NCBI GenBank assembly: GCA_018398585.1
Contig: JAGTTD010000019.1
Span: forward strand, 248,001 to 312,000
DNA: 64,000 nt
Direction: 5' to 3'
Source of the DNA: Simmondsia chinensis
Taxonomy: Eukaryota; Streptophyta; Magnoliopsida; Caryophyllales; Simmondsiaceae
Position 1 is the stretch's first letter. Every line of letters begins with the position of its first letter. A model generated the notes under the pieces. That model worked only from the letters and a program-made list of their open reading frames with translations. It did not search any database and had not been told where the DNA came from. Shown one piece after another: positions 11,727 to 21,743 of this stretch. The position numbers and the translations under genes were made by a program.

Positions 11727-13754
11727 ATGGTGAGGCATAATAACGTTATACCTAATGGACACTTCAAGAAGCACTGGCAAAGGTATGTCAAGACCTGGTT
11801 CAATCAGCCAGCCCGTAAGACAAGGAGAAGACTTGGTGAGTTCAATTTCTCATAGCTCCTCTTTGTTTCTGTTTTTAGTTCCTTGGTCCACGGCTTTCAT
11901 GTTTCCTGTTTCTGACTTCTGATGCCTTGCTGCTTCTTGTTTTTTGCTTGTCTCCAAGGGCTTGTTTGGTATCAGGTTTTGAGAATGAATTTTTTTTTTT
12001 TTTTTTTTTGGTGTGGTTTTTTGTTCTTAGTTGTTACCTAGTTAAGAGTGAACACTAAAAACATAATCCAAAAACAAGTAAAAAATGATTTTGGAACTTG
12101 GCTTTGAATTTCTCAAAAACTACAAATAGAATATGATATCAAACAAGCTCTAATTGTTTTATTTCCCATGACTTCTCTCAGTCGTCCAGCTTGCTTCGGA
12201 AAGGCTGGTGGTGTATTCTTCATCTCTTGAATTTGTATGAAAAGGAAAAAAAATGTGACTAGTTATATCTAAATATGGGTTTTCTCTCTTAACTTCCAGC
12301 TAGGCAAGAGAAGGCCGTGAAGATATTTCCTAGGCCTACTGCTGGGCCACTTCGTCCTATAGTCCATGGACAGACCTTAAAGTACAACATGAAATTAAGG
12401 GCTGGCAGAGGATTCTCTTTGGAGGAGCTTAAGGTAGGTTGTTCCGCCATTTTTTCCGGGTCGCTTCTTTGTAAGTCAACTTATTAGCATTGTGCTCCTG
12501 GTATGATCCATCGTTTGTCCGAAAATCATAGCTATGAATAGATGTTTTATGGTAATGTGGTGGGGCCAAATGCCTTGACTTTGAAATGTACCTATTGGAT
12601 TTTTGTAAGTGGGCTATGTGTTCGGTTTGCTTTAGGTGTTAATCCAATCCATCACTGACCCAATCTCAATCTTATTTACATATTTGAATCTAGCCGTTTT
12701 CAGTTCAACTAGCATATACATTTTTTCGATATTGCGATTGTTCCAAGAATGTGTTATCGACTATCCCATAGTTCTAATGTGCTTGATCAGATTATAACAT
12801 TTGCATGGGTCGTGGATTTTGGTTTCTCCAAGGAATGTGAATTGCAGTTGAATATTTAGGCAGCATTTTTTTTTTTTTGGAGATTTGGGTTAGATTGGAT
12901 TCTTTAATAGGTTGGAGGCAAAGTTGACTAATATCTCGCTTATTGTGATCCCTTAGTACAGGTAGGGAATCTTGCTCTGTTATGGAAGCCAGACATGGTT
13001 TGGTTTGGTTTTACAGTTGCCATTAATAAAGTGCTGGTTTATGATCATTATGTGTACGTTAACATGTGCATGCCCCTTCATGCAAACCAGGCAGCCGGTA
13101 TTCCGAAGAAACTAGCCCCAACAATTGGCATAGCTGTTGATCACCGGAGGAAGAATCGATCATTGGAGTCCCTTCAAGCTAATGTCCAGCGGTTGAAGAC
13201 CTACAAGGCCAAGCTCGTTGTGTTCCCAAGACGTGCACGCAAGTTCAAGGTAACCTCTGAATCTCTTGTTTAGACTGAAGTGTCCGTTTTGGTTGATAAA
13301 GGGAGTTAGTGTCAGTTGCAACACCACTTCCCACCCACCTTGTAACCTTCCCGTTCAAATCTATAATCATACATGTCCTAAACATCATGTCCATGCAAAA
13401 TAATGCAATTAGACATATAAGGGCTTTTCTAGTTAAAAAAATACTCAGGAGGGAAACGTTTTTGTTGAACCATATGAGGCTAAGGGTCTCTTCCATATGC
13501 ATGAGAAATGACACATGACATCGTTGTGGCAGGCGGGTGATTCTGCTCCTGAGGAGTTGGCCACGGCAACTCAAGTCCAAGGTCCATACATGCCAATCAC
13601 ACGTGAGCCTCCAACTGTGGAGCTCGTTAAGATTACGGAAGAGATGAAGTCGTTCAATGCTTATGCCAAGCTCCGATTAGAGAGAACAAATGAGCGTCAC
13701 ATGGGGGCTAGACTGAAGAAGGCAGCTGAGGCTGAGAAGGAAGAGAAGAAGTAA
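11727..13754 (+). CDS. RPL13: 60S ribosomal protein L13 (eL13)
   Basis: Four coding exons, 11727-11835, 12300-12433, 13091-13249 and 13533-13754, preceded by a 5' UTR exon at about 10860-10960 whose intron ends just before the ATG. The product is 207 residues, the normal plant length. Family hallmarks run from the start, including [68 protein letters not shown] and [16 protein letters not shown], with a Lys- and Glu-rich tail. The protein is a basic rRNA-binding component of the large cytosolic ribosomal subunit, also known as BBC1 in plants. A leader intron together with site II and telo-box motifs is typical for ribosomal protein genes. The second intron contains a MITE-like element. No defects seen. 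Confidence 0.98.
11958..12150. mobile_element. MITE-like element in eL13 intron
   Basis: Left end GGGCTTGTTTGGTATCA is matched in inverted form by TGATATCAAACAAGCTC at the right end, with an AT-rich interior and no coding frame. It belongs with 5473-5660, 54524-54745 and 56292-56545 by end sequence. I did not find a clear target-site duplication. Confidence 0.65.
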
Positions 13755-14071
13755 GGATGGTTCGAACCCCATAAGTCCCTCTGCCCCTGTTAGGTTTGGG
13801 TTAGGTTTTTTGTACTGCTGTCAGTTTTATCTATTGGTTTCAATACTTAAAGTTGCTTGAGTTTGTTTCTTATCATGGATGTGCACTTGATCATTTTGTA
13901 TTATTGGAGTTTGAATTTGACGAATTTGAAGTTTTGTGCCGTTTCTAATGTGTATTTGCAACATGCTATGAGAAAGTACATAGCGTTGAGACTGACAAAG
14001 CCTACAATTTGCTCAGACTTTGGCCAATGGAGGCACGTCTAGCTTATAAATTAGGGTCAATTCCCAAACTT

Positions 14072-14110
14072 GCGTAGGCGGGAGCCCTTAGGGTACTAGT
14101 GTGTTGCTTT
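14072..14110 (+). mobile_element. Au-body 3' end fragment
   Basis: GGCGGGAGCCCTTAGGGTAC followed by TAGTGTGTTGC matches the last about 35 bp of the Au-type SINE and LINE body. It lies about 320 bp after the eL13 stop codon. Confidence 0.5.
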
Positions 14111-14112
14111 TT

Positions 14113-14635
14113 CTTCTCATCATTCATTGCCCCTCGGAAAATACAAAACAAAAAAATCTTTTATTTGTTGCACTCCATTGCATTTGAAGGCTTTTGTTAA
14201 GTAGCGGCGTTTCATATCATAATTGTTTAAAAAGAGAAGTCAGTATATGTGTTTCAAATGCAAGAGGAAACTGACCCTTCATAATTATGGCAATAATTCT
14301 TCATGCTGGCTGCAGTTTGCTATTTTATGAGACACTACTTAAATTTTTCCCATGATAACGTAAACATTGAGGAAATGCCACACATACATCATCTTATATG
14401 AATGATACACTAAAAGCCCGCACGCACCTGCATCACCTTACAAACCAATGACATACATAATCTTGACATACTAGTCACTCTGAAATGACATACATAAATA
14501 CATCATCCTGACACACCAATGCCACAATAACCAATGCGACGACATCCAAAACTATTTACAGGATAAAATTCAATCCATAAGTAACATCGGATAGACGCTA
14601 CATTATTATGATACGTCAAAGCAAGATACGGTTAA
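14113..14635. other. Spacer between eL13 and the Cys-rich peptide gene
   Basis: AT-rich with short repeats of ACATACATAA and CATCATC-type motifs. No coding frame supported; probably the 3' UTR and flank of the minus-strand peptide gene. Confidence 0.35.
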
Positions 14636-14908
14636 TCACTCGTAGCAACAACCGGATGAGCAGCAAGCAGTGCAGGGATAATCACAGTCGTTGGAGTCAC
14701 TGCAAGGATGCCCACATCCATGTGGCACCCATGGAACCACTGGCGGCGGTGGAGAGGGCGAGCTAGGGCATGGAACCACTGGTGGCAGTGGAGAGGGCGA
14801 GCTAGGGGACGACGATGGAGCCTGATGATGGCGTAAAGAAAGAGATTGGTGAGATGAAAAAATCAGGACAAACAAGAGAACTAATAGCTTATATGTAACT
14901 TTATCCAT
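14636..14908 (-). CDS. Secreted Pro-rich, Cys-rich small protein
   Basis: Single-exon gene for a 90-residue protein. Residues 1-24 form a clear signal peptide (KLLVLLFVLIFSS). Residues 29-62 hold two imperfect copies of a Pro- and Ser-rich unit (SSPSPxPPVVP). The last about 26 residues have eight cysteines, spaced C-x3-C-x5-C-x3-C-x2-CC-x3-CC. Secretion to the apoplast is well supported. The role is not known: the first part of the Cys spacing (C-x3-C-x5-C) recalls plant knottin carboxypeptidase inhibitors, but the later cysteines differ and adjacent CC pairs are unusual there. It could also be a Pro-rich cell-wall or defence peptide. A TATA box lies about 60 bp upstream of the ATG, and AT-rich spacer surrounds the gene, both consistent with an independent gene. 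Confidence 0.7.
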   Translation of the reverse strand: MDKVTYKLLVLLFVLIFSSHQSLSLRHHQAPSSSPSSPSPLPPVVPCPSSPSPPPPVVPWVPHGCGHPCSDSNDCDYPCTACCSSGCCYE

Positions 14909-14965
14909 CTTGATTTTGTTTGATGAGCTGAATTTTGTGGAGTACTAATTGTGTACGGCTTTTGC

Positions 14966-14972
14966 ATTTATA
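14966..14972 (-). promoter_or_regulatory. TATA box of the Cys-rich peptide gene
   Basis: On the minus strand this reads TATAAAT, in the context CCTATAAATGC, about 58 bp upstream of the ATG. This supports transcription of the small ORF. Confidence 0.55.
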
Positions 14973-17706
14973 GGGAATTTAGGATATGGATGACTAAGAT
15001 TAAGATATGCATGTATTATCCCAATATAGTATAACTTACGTACATCCTATTTCTTTTAAAATATAGTAAGTAAAAAATACTTTATTTGGACATAATGTTT
15101 CAAAAAAAAAAAAAAAGAAAGGATTTATTATATACATAAAGAGTGACGACTTATTTTAGAAAAGGAATAAGAAAGACAACAACATTTGGAAAATGACAAA
15201 AAAGGTATATTGGTTACATTAGTAATTGCCACATTATCAACTTTTTTTTTTTAATTGCCACATGATCTACTACATCCTCTATATGATTATCTTTAATATA
15301 GGTAACGCTCTCCTTTTTTTTTTTTTTTCCTAGAATATGTTACCCTTCTTATATATAATAATGTTCTTATTCGTCCTTTCTCTAAACTTTGTGCTTTTGA
15401 AAGTAACTTTGTAAAATATAACAAAACACAACAAAAATGTTCATTGATTCACTTTTACTCAAAATCGAGTTCATACCCTATCCTATTCGTGACTCTTCAG
15501 ATAATTTTTTTTTTTTGCATGTTTGATAATCTTTACTTTGATTAGGAAGTCAAAAACAGCAAGCCAATTTGAGCAAGCAAGAGGTTATATCACTACAAAA
15601 CGTTGGATACCACCAAGGAAATACCAACAAGCAAATTTTGGTCAATTTCAAGGGTTTGAATGACCATATTTAGGGCATATGAATTCAAAAGGATAAGATT
15701 CATTAATAAAATTTATGAAGCTAGCTTTTATCTTTTTTTTGGGTTACAACTTCAATATGAGACTTTATTATAAATAACGATATAGCTATGCAATCAGTGG
15801 AAGTCTCCATTTGGTTCAATGGAGAATTTTTTTACAAAATATTTCAATTAAAAGTATGTTTCTTAGAAACTTTTATTTATTTTGCTAAAGAAGATAGTTC
15901 TATGTTACAGATTTATATGAAGTTCAAGTTTAGCTAAGAGGTACAAGTGAAGCATAGAACGCGAGACTACGGCAATAACACGTTTTCCACTTTTGAGAAA
16001 AAGTCAATTTCTCCTTAATGGAGGAAACCGTTTTACGTACTTGTGGTGGTTGTTATAAAGTTATACAAAGAAACTATAGAATTTAGACAAAAAGGTTTTC
16101 CATCAAAACAAACGAAGCTTCAATATTGCAACAACGCAGAAACATAATGAAACAAGAGATTACAACTCAAAATTATATATTACCTCAAGAAAGATCAGCA
16201 GCAAGTGCAATCCTAAGTCTTCTGCTCAATATCCTTCCTATCTTTTGTTTGTTTCAGCTTCTTTTGCACAGTCAACTGTAGAGCAACCTACATAAAATGA
16301 GGTTCCTGAATCTGTTATTCTTCTTGTGCATTAAATCTATAAATTATGGCAATATGCAAAGAGGGAATATATTCATTTGGAGGAAAACTAGAGCACCTGG
16401 GAAAATTCAAAATATCATTTGGGCTATTTTGGAATATGTTCTTGGGATTATATGTGCTGTTTTTGTAGCGTCTCGGTTTAGGTAATATAGCTATGGATGG
16501 GGCAACTAACTCAAGCTAATCACCCTCTCCTTTGTGGGGTGAAACTCATTCCCATTCTGAGAGCCGCGGACCATTCTTTCTGATGATGTTGCTCCTTCTG
16601 ATGAAAAAAGGTATCTAAAGCTCTTATTTACAATTAGGAATCCCAAGTTCTTCACAGCACCTGTGCTTCAGCACAAACGTCCAGGATCATGCGCTCGGAC
16701 GCTTAATCTCTACCAATGAATTGAAAACTTGCTTTGTTTATACTTATTTCAACTCAATATCAGCTGTTGCTCAGATCATTATGTTCAAAAGTGGCTTCAT
16801 TTGGTACACTTAAGCTTACGACTTAGCTTGGGATTGGCAATAGGCTTGTCCAGAATTGCAAGCTGTCAAGCTTGAGCTTTACGAAGATTCCGTAGTGGCT
16901 TGAGGCACTGGGTATGATCCTTTGGGAAGGCGTCGGAGCAGCGTATTATATCCCAAAATTGAGTAATACAATTTTGACTTCTCATGATTGGAGAAATGCC
17001 CCATCTATGATCCCCGCTCTGTCATTTTTTATGATGTGTTAGGACATCATTTCCCAAAGAAGGGCACCTAACGCTTTGCCTTTATCTTTTTCAAAAAGGT
17101 AAAAAGAAGATATCTTTTACAATGCCGAAGAATACTCAAATATGGTTCGAGTTACCTCAACAAGAGAAGTTCTGGTCGTTTTAGAGACAAGTTTTCATTC
17201 CCAATCTCGGCATCACAAAAGGCAAATGCAGTGGCAGTGGGGCCAATTGCACATCTTCGCTGTATAATTGTAACGGTCAAGTGCATGTCTGATCCAGCTC
17301 CTACTGTTAGTTGGGGACTCAGTTTCAGCGATCATTCAACTCTTTAGATACCTTGATGGATCTGAGGCACATGCATTCTCATTGTCATGCAATGCAAAAT
17401 TAAGTCCATTGAGACATGAATAAGTTGATTCTACTAGCTTAAGCTCCCTTTGCTCTAAGCTTGAAGCGACATGATTGTTGCATAAGTCTCAAGCCTGAAA
17501 ATCCCAGACACAGCCCGACTCATTTATAAACGTTCAATCATAACGAATAAACCAGCTTCGGTAACACATGATTTGACAGTCAAGCTAATGAAAATTATGT
17601 CACATGCATATGTAGTTTACCCACCTAACCTTCTCTCTCTTCAAAGACACACCAAGTTCAATACACACCCATATACCTTATCTGACATTTCTCACCCTCA
17701 AGCAAA
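14973..17706. other. Intergenic spacer, 2.7 kb, no gene seen
   Basis: AT-rich with poly-T and poly-A runs (for example near 15095-15115 and 15317-15330). Near 16800-16915 there is a short GAGCTT-rich patch and the phrase GAGGCACTGGGT, possibly a fragment of the Au body end. No coding frame supported. Confidence 0.4.
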
Positions 17707-18264
17707 ATGGGGTTACAAAGTCTGCTCCGCCATGGAAGAGGGTACTCTGAGCTAGGCATAGACACGTCGGATAGCAGCAGCAGCCATGGTGGAAGCCCGA
17801 AAGCCTGTTACATTTTGCAATCAGTTCAGGATGTTGCAGTCAGCACATACGAAATGGGGAGGTCGGAACCGAGGAAAGTGGTGTTGTGCGCAGCAAAAAT
17901 GGGTTTGGCGCTAGCACTCATCTCAGTGCTTATCTTCTTCAACGAGCCCCTCCACAGCATGAGCCAGTACTCCATGTGGGCTCTCATGACGGTCATTGTC
18001 GTCTTTGAGTTCACCGTAGGTACTTACTGCTTGTTGATAACGTGTTAGTATTCAACATTATGAATCATGACGAACAGGTTAATCAATTCAATTTACTAAA
18101 AAAGGTACACACTGGTGGAATTCAAGTCAAAAACTTCCTCGTTTTCAGGTTTCTTTCCATTATGGTACCATACGAAGCTCAATAGAAGGTCGCCCTGGAC
18201 GCAAAAATATATACAGGGTTACAATAATCTTATGGAAAAGCCATAATAAAGCTCACCAAGACTA

Positions 18265-18482
18265 AAGACTTCAAGTTCAAGCTTCAGTTCCCTATTTCGA
18301 GCTCGAACCCGGCTGAAAAACCTTATGTCCAAACTCAACTCTTTTAAGCTTATTTAGGCTCAAACTTAGTTCGTTTAAACACATGAACCTCCTAATTTAC
18401 TTCAAGCATGACTCATTTAGGCTCACCTAACATGTAGGTTTGACTAGATTCGAGCTCAAAAAGAGCCAAGCCATTTGAACTA
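18265..18482. mobile_element. AGCTCG-rich hAT-like element
   Basis: Contains TTCGAGCTCGAACC, TTTAGGCTC and GAGCTCAAAAAGAGCC motifs of the window's AGCTCG-rich family. Both ends are decayed. It lies between the two surviving ALMT pieces. Confidence 0.5.
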
Positions 18483-19480
18483 ACACCCACCCTGCTCATA
18501 TACACTGCAAGGCAGTAGAGAAATGATGCTATGTCCTGACGTGGTATTCTGATTGTTACTGGTACCTACAGGGGCCACATTCAACAAATGATTCAATAGA
18601 GCACTCGGAACACTTTCAGCAGGAGCACTTTCAGCAGGCATTGGACAATTGTCAACTCGAGCTGGCATAATCCAACAGCCCATCATCATCCTCAGTATTT
18701 TCATCGCACTGGATCATATTAACAGCACCAGAATTTTTTTCATGTTCCTTGACGAATATGTATTACAACCTGAACCCGAACCAATAGACAATTGGATGAA
18801 ATAATGGACTTAAGTTATAACTCAGATTTTTTGTTTATGCAAGAAAAAATTACATTACGTACCATACTAATTTGGGCCCATTTCAAATTCATTCCACAAG
18901 AATTACATAGAGCCAGGTCTTACCAGCGGAAACCCCTGAAGCACCAAGGGTCATCAAATGAGCTCTATGAAATAACAATGCTATAAGTACACTCAAATTT
19001 GACAAAATTTTATCATACATTCTATATGACAAAAAGTTAACAAGTCATCCGATTATCTAGTGTTGTATTCTTATGATCCAATAACTATTACCGTATGTTA
19101 CATACTCAAATGGGTATCTAAATTGCGTAAATGAATTTTTTTCCTTCTCTGAAATAGCTGGCTGATATTTCTTTTATTGATGTGTATTAAATTTAAGTAT
19201 AAAAAAAGAATAATTGTGTTAGTAGTTTTTTGTGTTTTCTTTTTTCTGGATGACTGAGAGGACATATTGTCTTTAATTCTTCTATTACTTTTTCTACATC
19301 AAAAAAAAAAAGTAATTGTGTTATAGTCAATGGGACTCCATAGAATGCGGAGAAGCCAACCACACCAGAAATGCAAAATAATAGGTAAAAGCTCAAGAAT
19401 TGTTGAGTATTCATTACTAACAATCGTCATTAACTTGTATCAAACTATACTTGCAGGCACAAGGGGAACTTGGACAAGTA

Positions 19481-20392
19481 TTTTTTTTTGGCCAAAAGAC
19501 AAGCGCAAATTCAATATATATCAAAATTCAGTACAAAACAGTATCAAAATATGCAAAAATAAAAGCCAAAAGGCCCCTATACACTCAATCTAATAGAGAG
19601 CAAACCAAAAAGAAATTCATAAAAACTAAATCACAAAATTGACCCGATACCAAACTAATTTCTGAATTTCTCTTATCACCCAACTTTTACATCCGTCTAA
19701 CTCCTTGAAAATTTTTCCATTCCTGGTTGTCCAAATCATGTAAACTGTTGCAGCAAAACATGCCCGTTTAATATGTGACTCAAACAGCCGACTTCGAATC
19801 TTCTTTCCGAACCAGTCAAAACATTGCTGGAGTGTTGTGAAAAAACATATATCGCTCCATTGACAAATGCCAAGCCACACATCTTTTGACCACACACAAT
19901 CAAAAAATAAATGCTCGACAGATTCATTAGCCTGCTTACACATAGCACAACGACTAGCTAGCTGTACTCCTCGCCTTTGTAATCTATCATCTGTCAACAA
20001 CCCCCCCGATATGGCTAACCACAAAATAAAACTGTGCTTGGGAAAAGAAAACTTACCCCAAACCGTGCGTTCCCAGTGAGTTTGCTCTCGGTGAGTTCGC
20101 AGTAGGTGATAAGCTCTGCTACATTTGAACTGATCACCCTGAACGCAGCTAAGTAATTTCTGCTGGGCATCCTGAACCGAAGCAGACTGAGCAAGCAAAC
20201 TATCCCGACATATTATCAACATCCTCCAAAAAGAAGAATCATCTGTCGCTGCACTCAAATGCCAAAACTCGCCCTTTTTCATATAGATCTCATGAACCCA
20301 TCGGGCCCACAACGAATCCTTCTTATCCTGAATGTACCAGAGAGTACGCATTATTTGAGCAAGGTTCCAGCTTTCGATTTGTTTTATACCAA
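19481..20392 (-). mobile_element. 5'-truncated L1-type LINE with zf-RVT domain
   Basis: The minus-strand frame encodes the C-terminal end of an L1-type plant LINE: SLWARWVHEIYMKKGEFW, a long link, WLAISGGLLTDDRLQRRG, and the reverse-transcriptase zinc-binding motif CAMCKQANESVEHLFFDC (C-x2-C-x8-H-x4-C), then an IWTTRNGKIF stretch. The stop lies near 19626. The 3' UTR ends TTTTGGCCAAAAAAAAA, a poly-A end at about 19481. The 5' part with endonuclease and reverse transcriptase is missing, which is usual for L1 insertions. It interrupts the ALMT pseudogene. No clear target-site duplication was found. Confidence 0.8.
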
Positions 20393-20486
20393 GGCGTAGA
20401 AGGAGCAACGGTATTGCAAGAGCTCGGAAAAGGGAAGTTGGCGTAGAAGGAGCAACGGTATTGCGAGAGCTCGGAAAAGGGTCCAA
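20393..20486. repeat. 47-bp tandem duplication at the L1-ALMT junction
   Basis: Two adjacent copies, 20393-20439 and 20440-20486, begin GGCGTAGAAGGAGCAACGG, with about one mismatch. They sit exactly at the 5' truncation point of the L1 fragment. The period is not a multiple of three, so the duplication adds a frame shift to the ALMT tail. Confidence 0.8.
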
Positions 20487-21045
20487 GATACGGAGAAATT
20501 AAGCTCTAGAAAACGGCTTCTGCAGAATGTGCATAGAGCGGCTGAAGAGCTGCAAATGCAGATAGACCAAAAATCTTACCTCCTAGTGAACGCATCCATT
20601 TGGGAATCAAATATCCAACCGAAGGAATTCACAGATCCCAATGACTGTCATGATACCCATCATCAAAACGAGCACAAACAACCCTCCCTTGAAGGAAACT
20701 CTGGTCCTGTGTCAGGGAGGGACCAAGATCCACAAAATTCAAACACAATTGTTGATATAATACCAACTCCCAAACGGGTTCGTCAAAGGATGTTTTAGGA
20801 GGCAAATATCATGGCCTTTGCGGGTGCCAATAGAGGGAAAAGCAATGTCGTAGGGAGAGAGAAGAATCAATGAGAGCGCCAGTTCCTCCTTGTTCGCTAC
20901 TTTTGCTTCTCTGCTGAAGGAATTAGTCGCGAGACTTCAGAATGCTGTAGATTCATTCAAAGAGCTAAGCAAGGAGGCGAATTTTAAAGAAACTATAGAG
21001 CCATTAGGCTCCACAATATTCAGAATTTTAGATAGTGACTCATAG

Positions 21046-21503
21046 AATCAAACTGCAGATCACGGTCCTTGACCATAGTGTCACAAAATGGGCCGTGACA
21101 AGTGTTGTATAACAAACGGCAATGATCGCCACTAAGGTCTTTCTGGATACAAAATTCATTTTGAATGCAATTACTGATACTGATATCCCTTTGAACTTGA
21201 AAGCTTTTAAGAGGTGAGCACATCTACAGACTATAATTATGTTCTGCTCAAATAAAACATAATAAAATTCATTATGAAAGCCATTACAAGTACATCTATT
21301 ACATAATGGTCAATCAAGTCATAGCTAGCTCAATATAAGTTACATAATGGTTGTTACACTATGTAACATTTATTTGACTCATAATTCGCAAGCATATTAG
21401 TCAAATTCCACAGCGACGCTCTATACGTCAACGTAGGGAAATGACATAACTTCTCATCTTCCCTCTGCTTGATGCAATGAAATGTGAATAAATCAAAGGG
21501 AAG
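21046..21503. other. Spacer, no gene seen
   Basis: Sequence between the ALMT remnant and the 3' end of the next, convergent gene. A CATTATGTAACATT-type motif recurs near 21300-21370. No coding frame supported. Confidence 0.35.
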
Positions 21504-21743
21504 TCATATTACTAGGCCTTCATGAAGGACAATGAGCTTGTCACCAATGAGGCTTGCATGTGTGACACAAAACTGTCTAGCCCATGAGTCCTTTTCTGAT
21601 GCAGAATGTGGTCGTTCCATGACGATATTGTATGGCCCAGCAGGTCAGTCCATCGGTGCTGCAAAGTTCATTTTCTTCACCAGCTCATTGTCTTCATCAC
21701 TTCCCCCAGTTCGTTTCCGCATACTCTCAGCTGATACACTTCT
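21504..21743 (-). pseudogene. Coding-like frame with two TGA stops after the unknown-protein gene
   Basis: Directly after the last supported codon of the minus-strand gene, the same frame reads on as two coding-like blocks, SAESMRKRTGGSDEDNELVK and then SASEKDSWARQFCVTH. They are separated by TGA codons at 21744-21746 and 21645-21647 and end with TGA at 21504-21506. Either CGA-to-TGA changes have shortened the C-terminus, or this is an old exon or a chance frame in the 3' UTR. Confidence 0.35.

Larger units (their letters stand above)
17707..21045 (+). pseudogene. Broken aluminium-activated malate transporter (ALMT)
   Basis: Exon 1 (17707-18019) is intact. It encodes the ALMT N-terminus: a soluble leader, a basic link, then a membrane helix (KMGLALALISVLIFF) and MWALMTVIVVFEFTVG, ending with a usable donor. 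A C-terminal exon piece lies at about 20440-21045, with AAEELQMQIDQKSYLLVN and later LFATFASLLKELVARL, both like the ALMT cytosolic tail. The tail frame is interrupted by a stop at 20796-20798 and a +1 shift before the last block. The middle exons with the remaining pore helices were not found. An L1 LINE fragment occupies 19481-20392. A functional ALMT is an anion channel of about 450-550 residues in the plasma or vacuolar membrane; this copy cannot encode one. Assignment of the tail rests on remembered family sequence. Confidence 0.75.
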
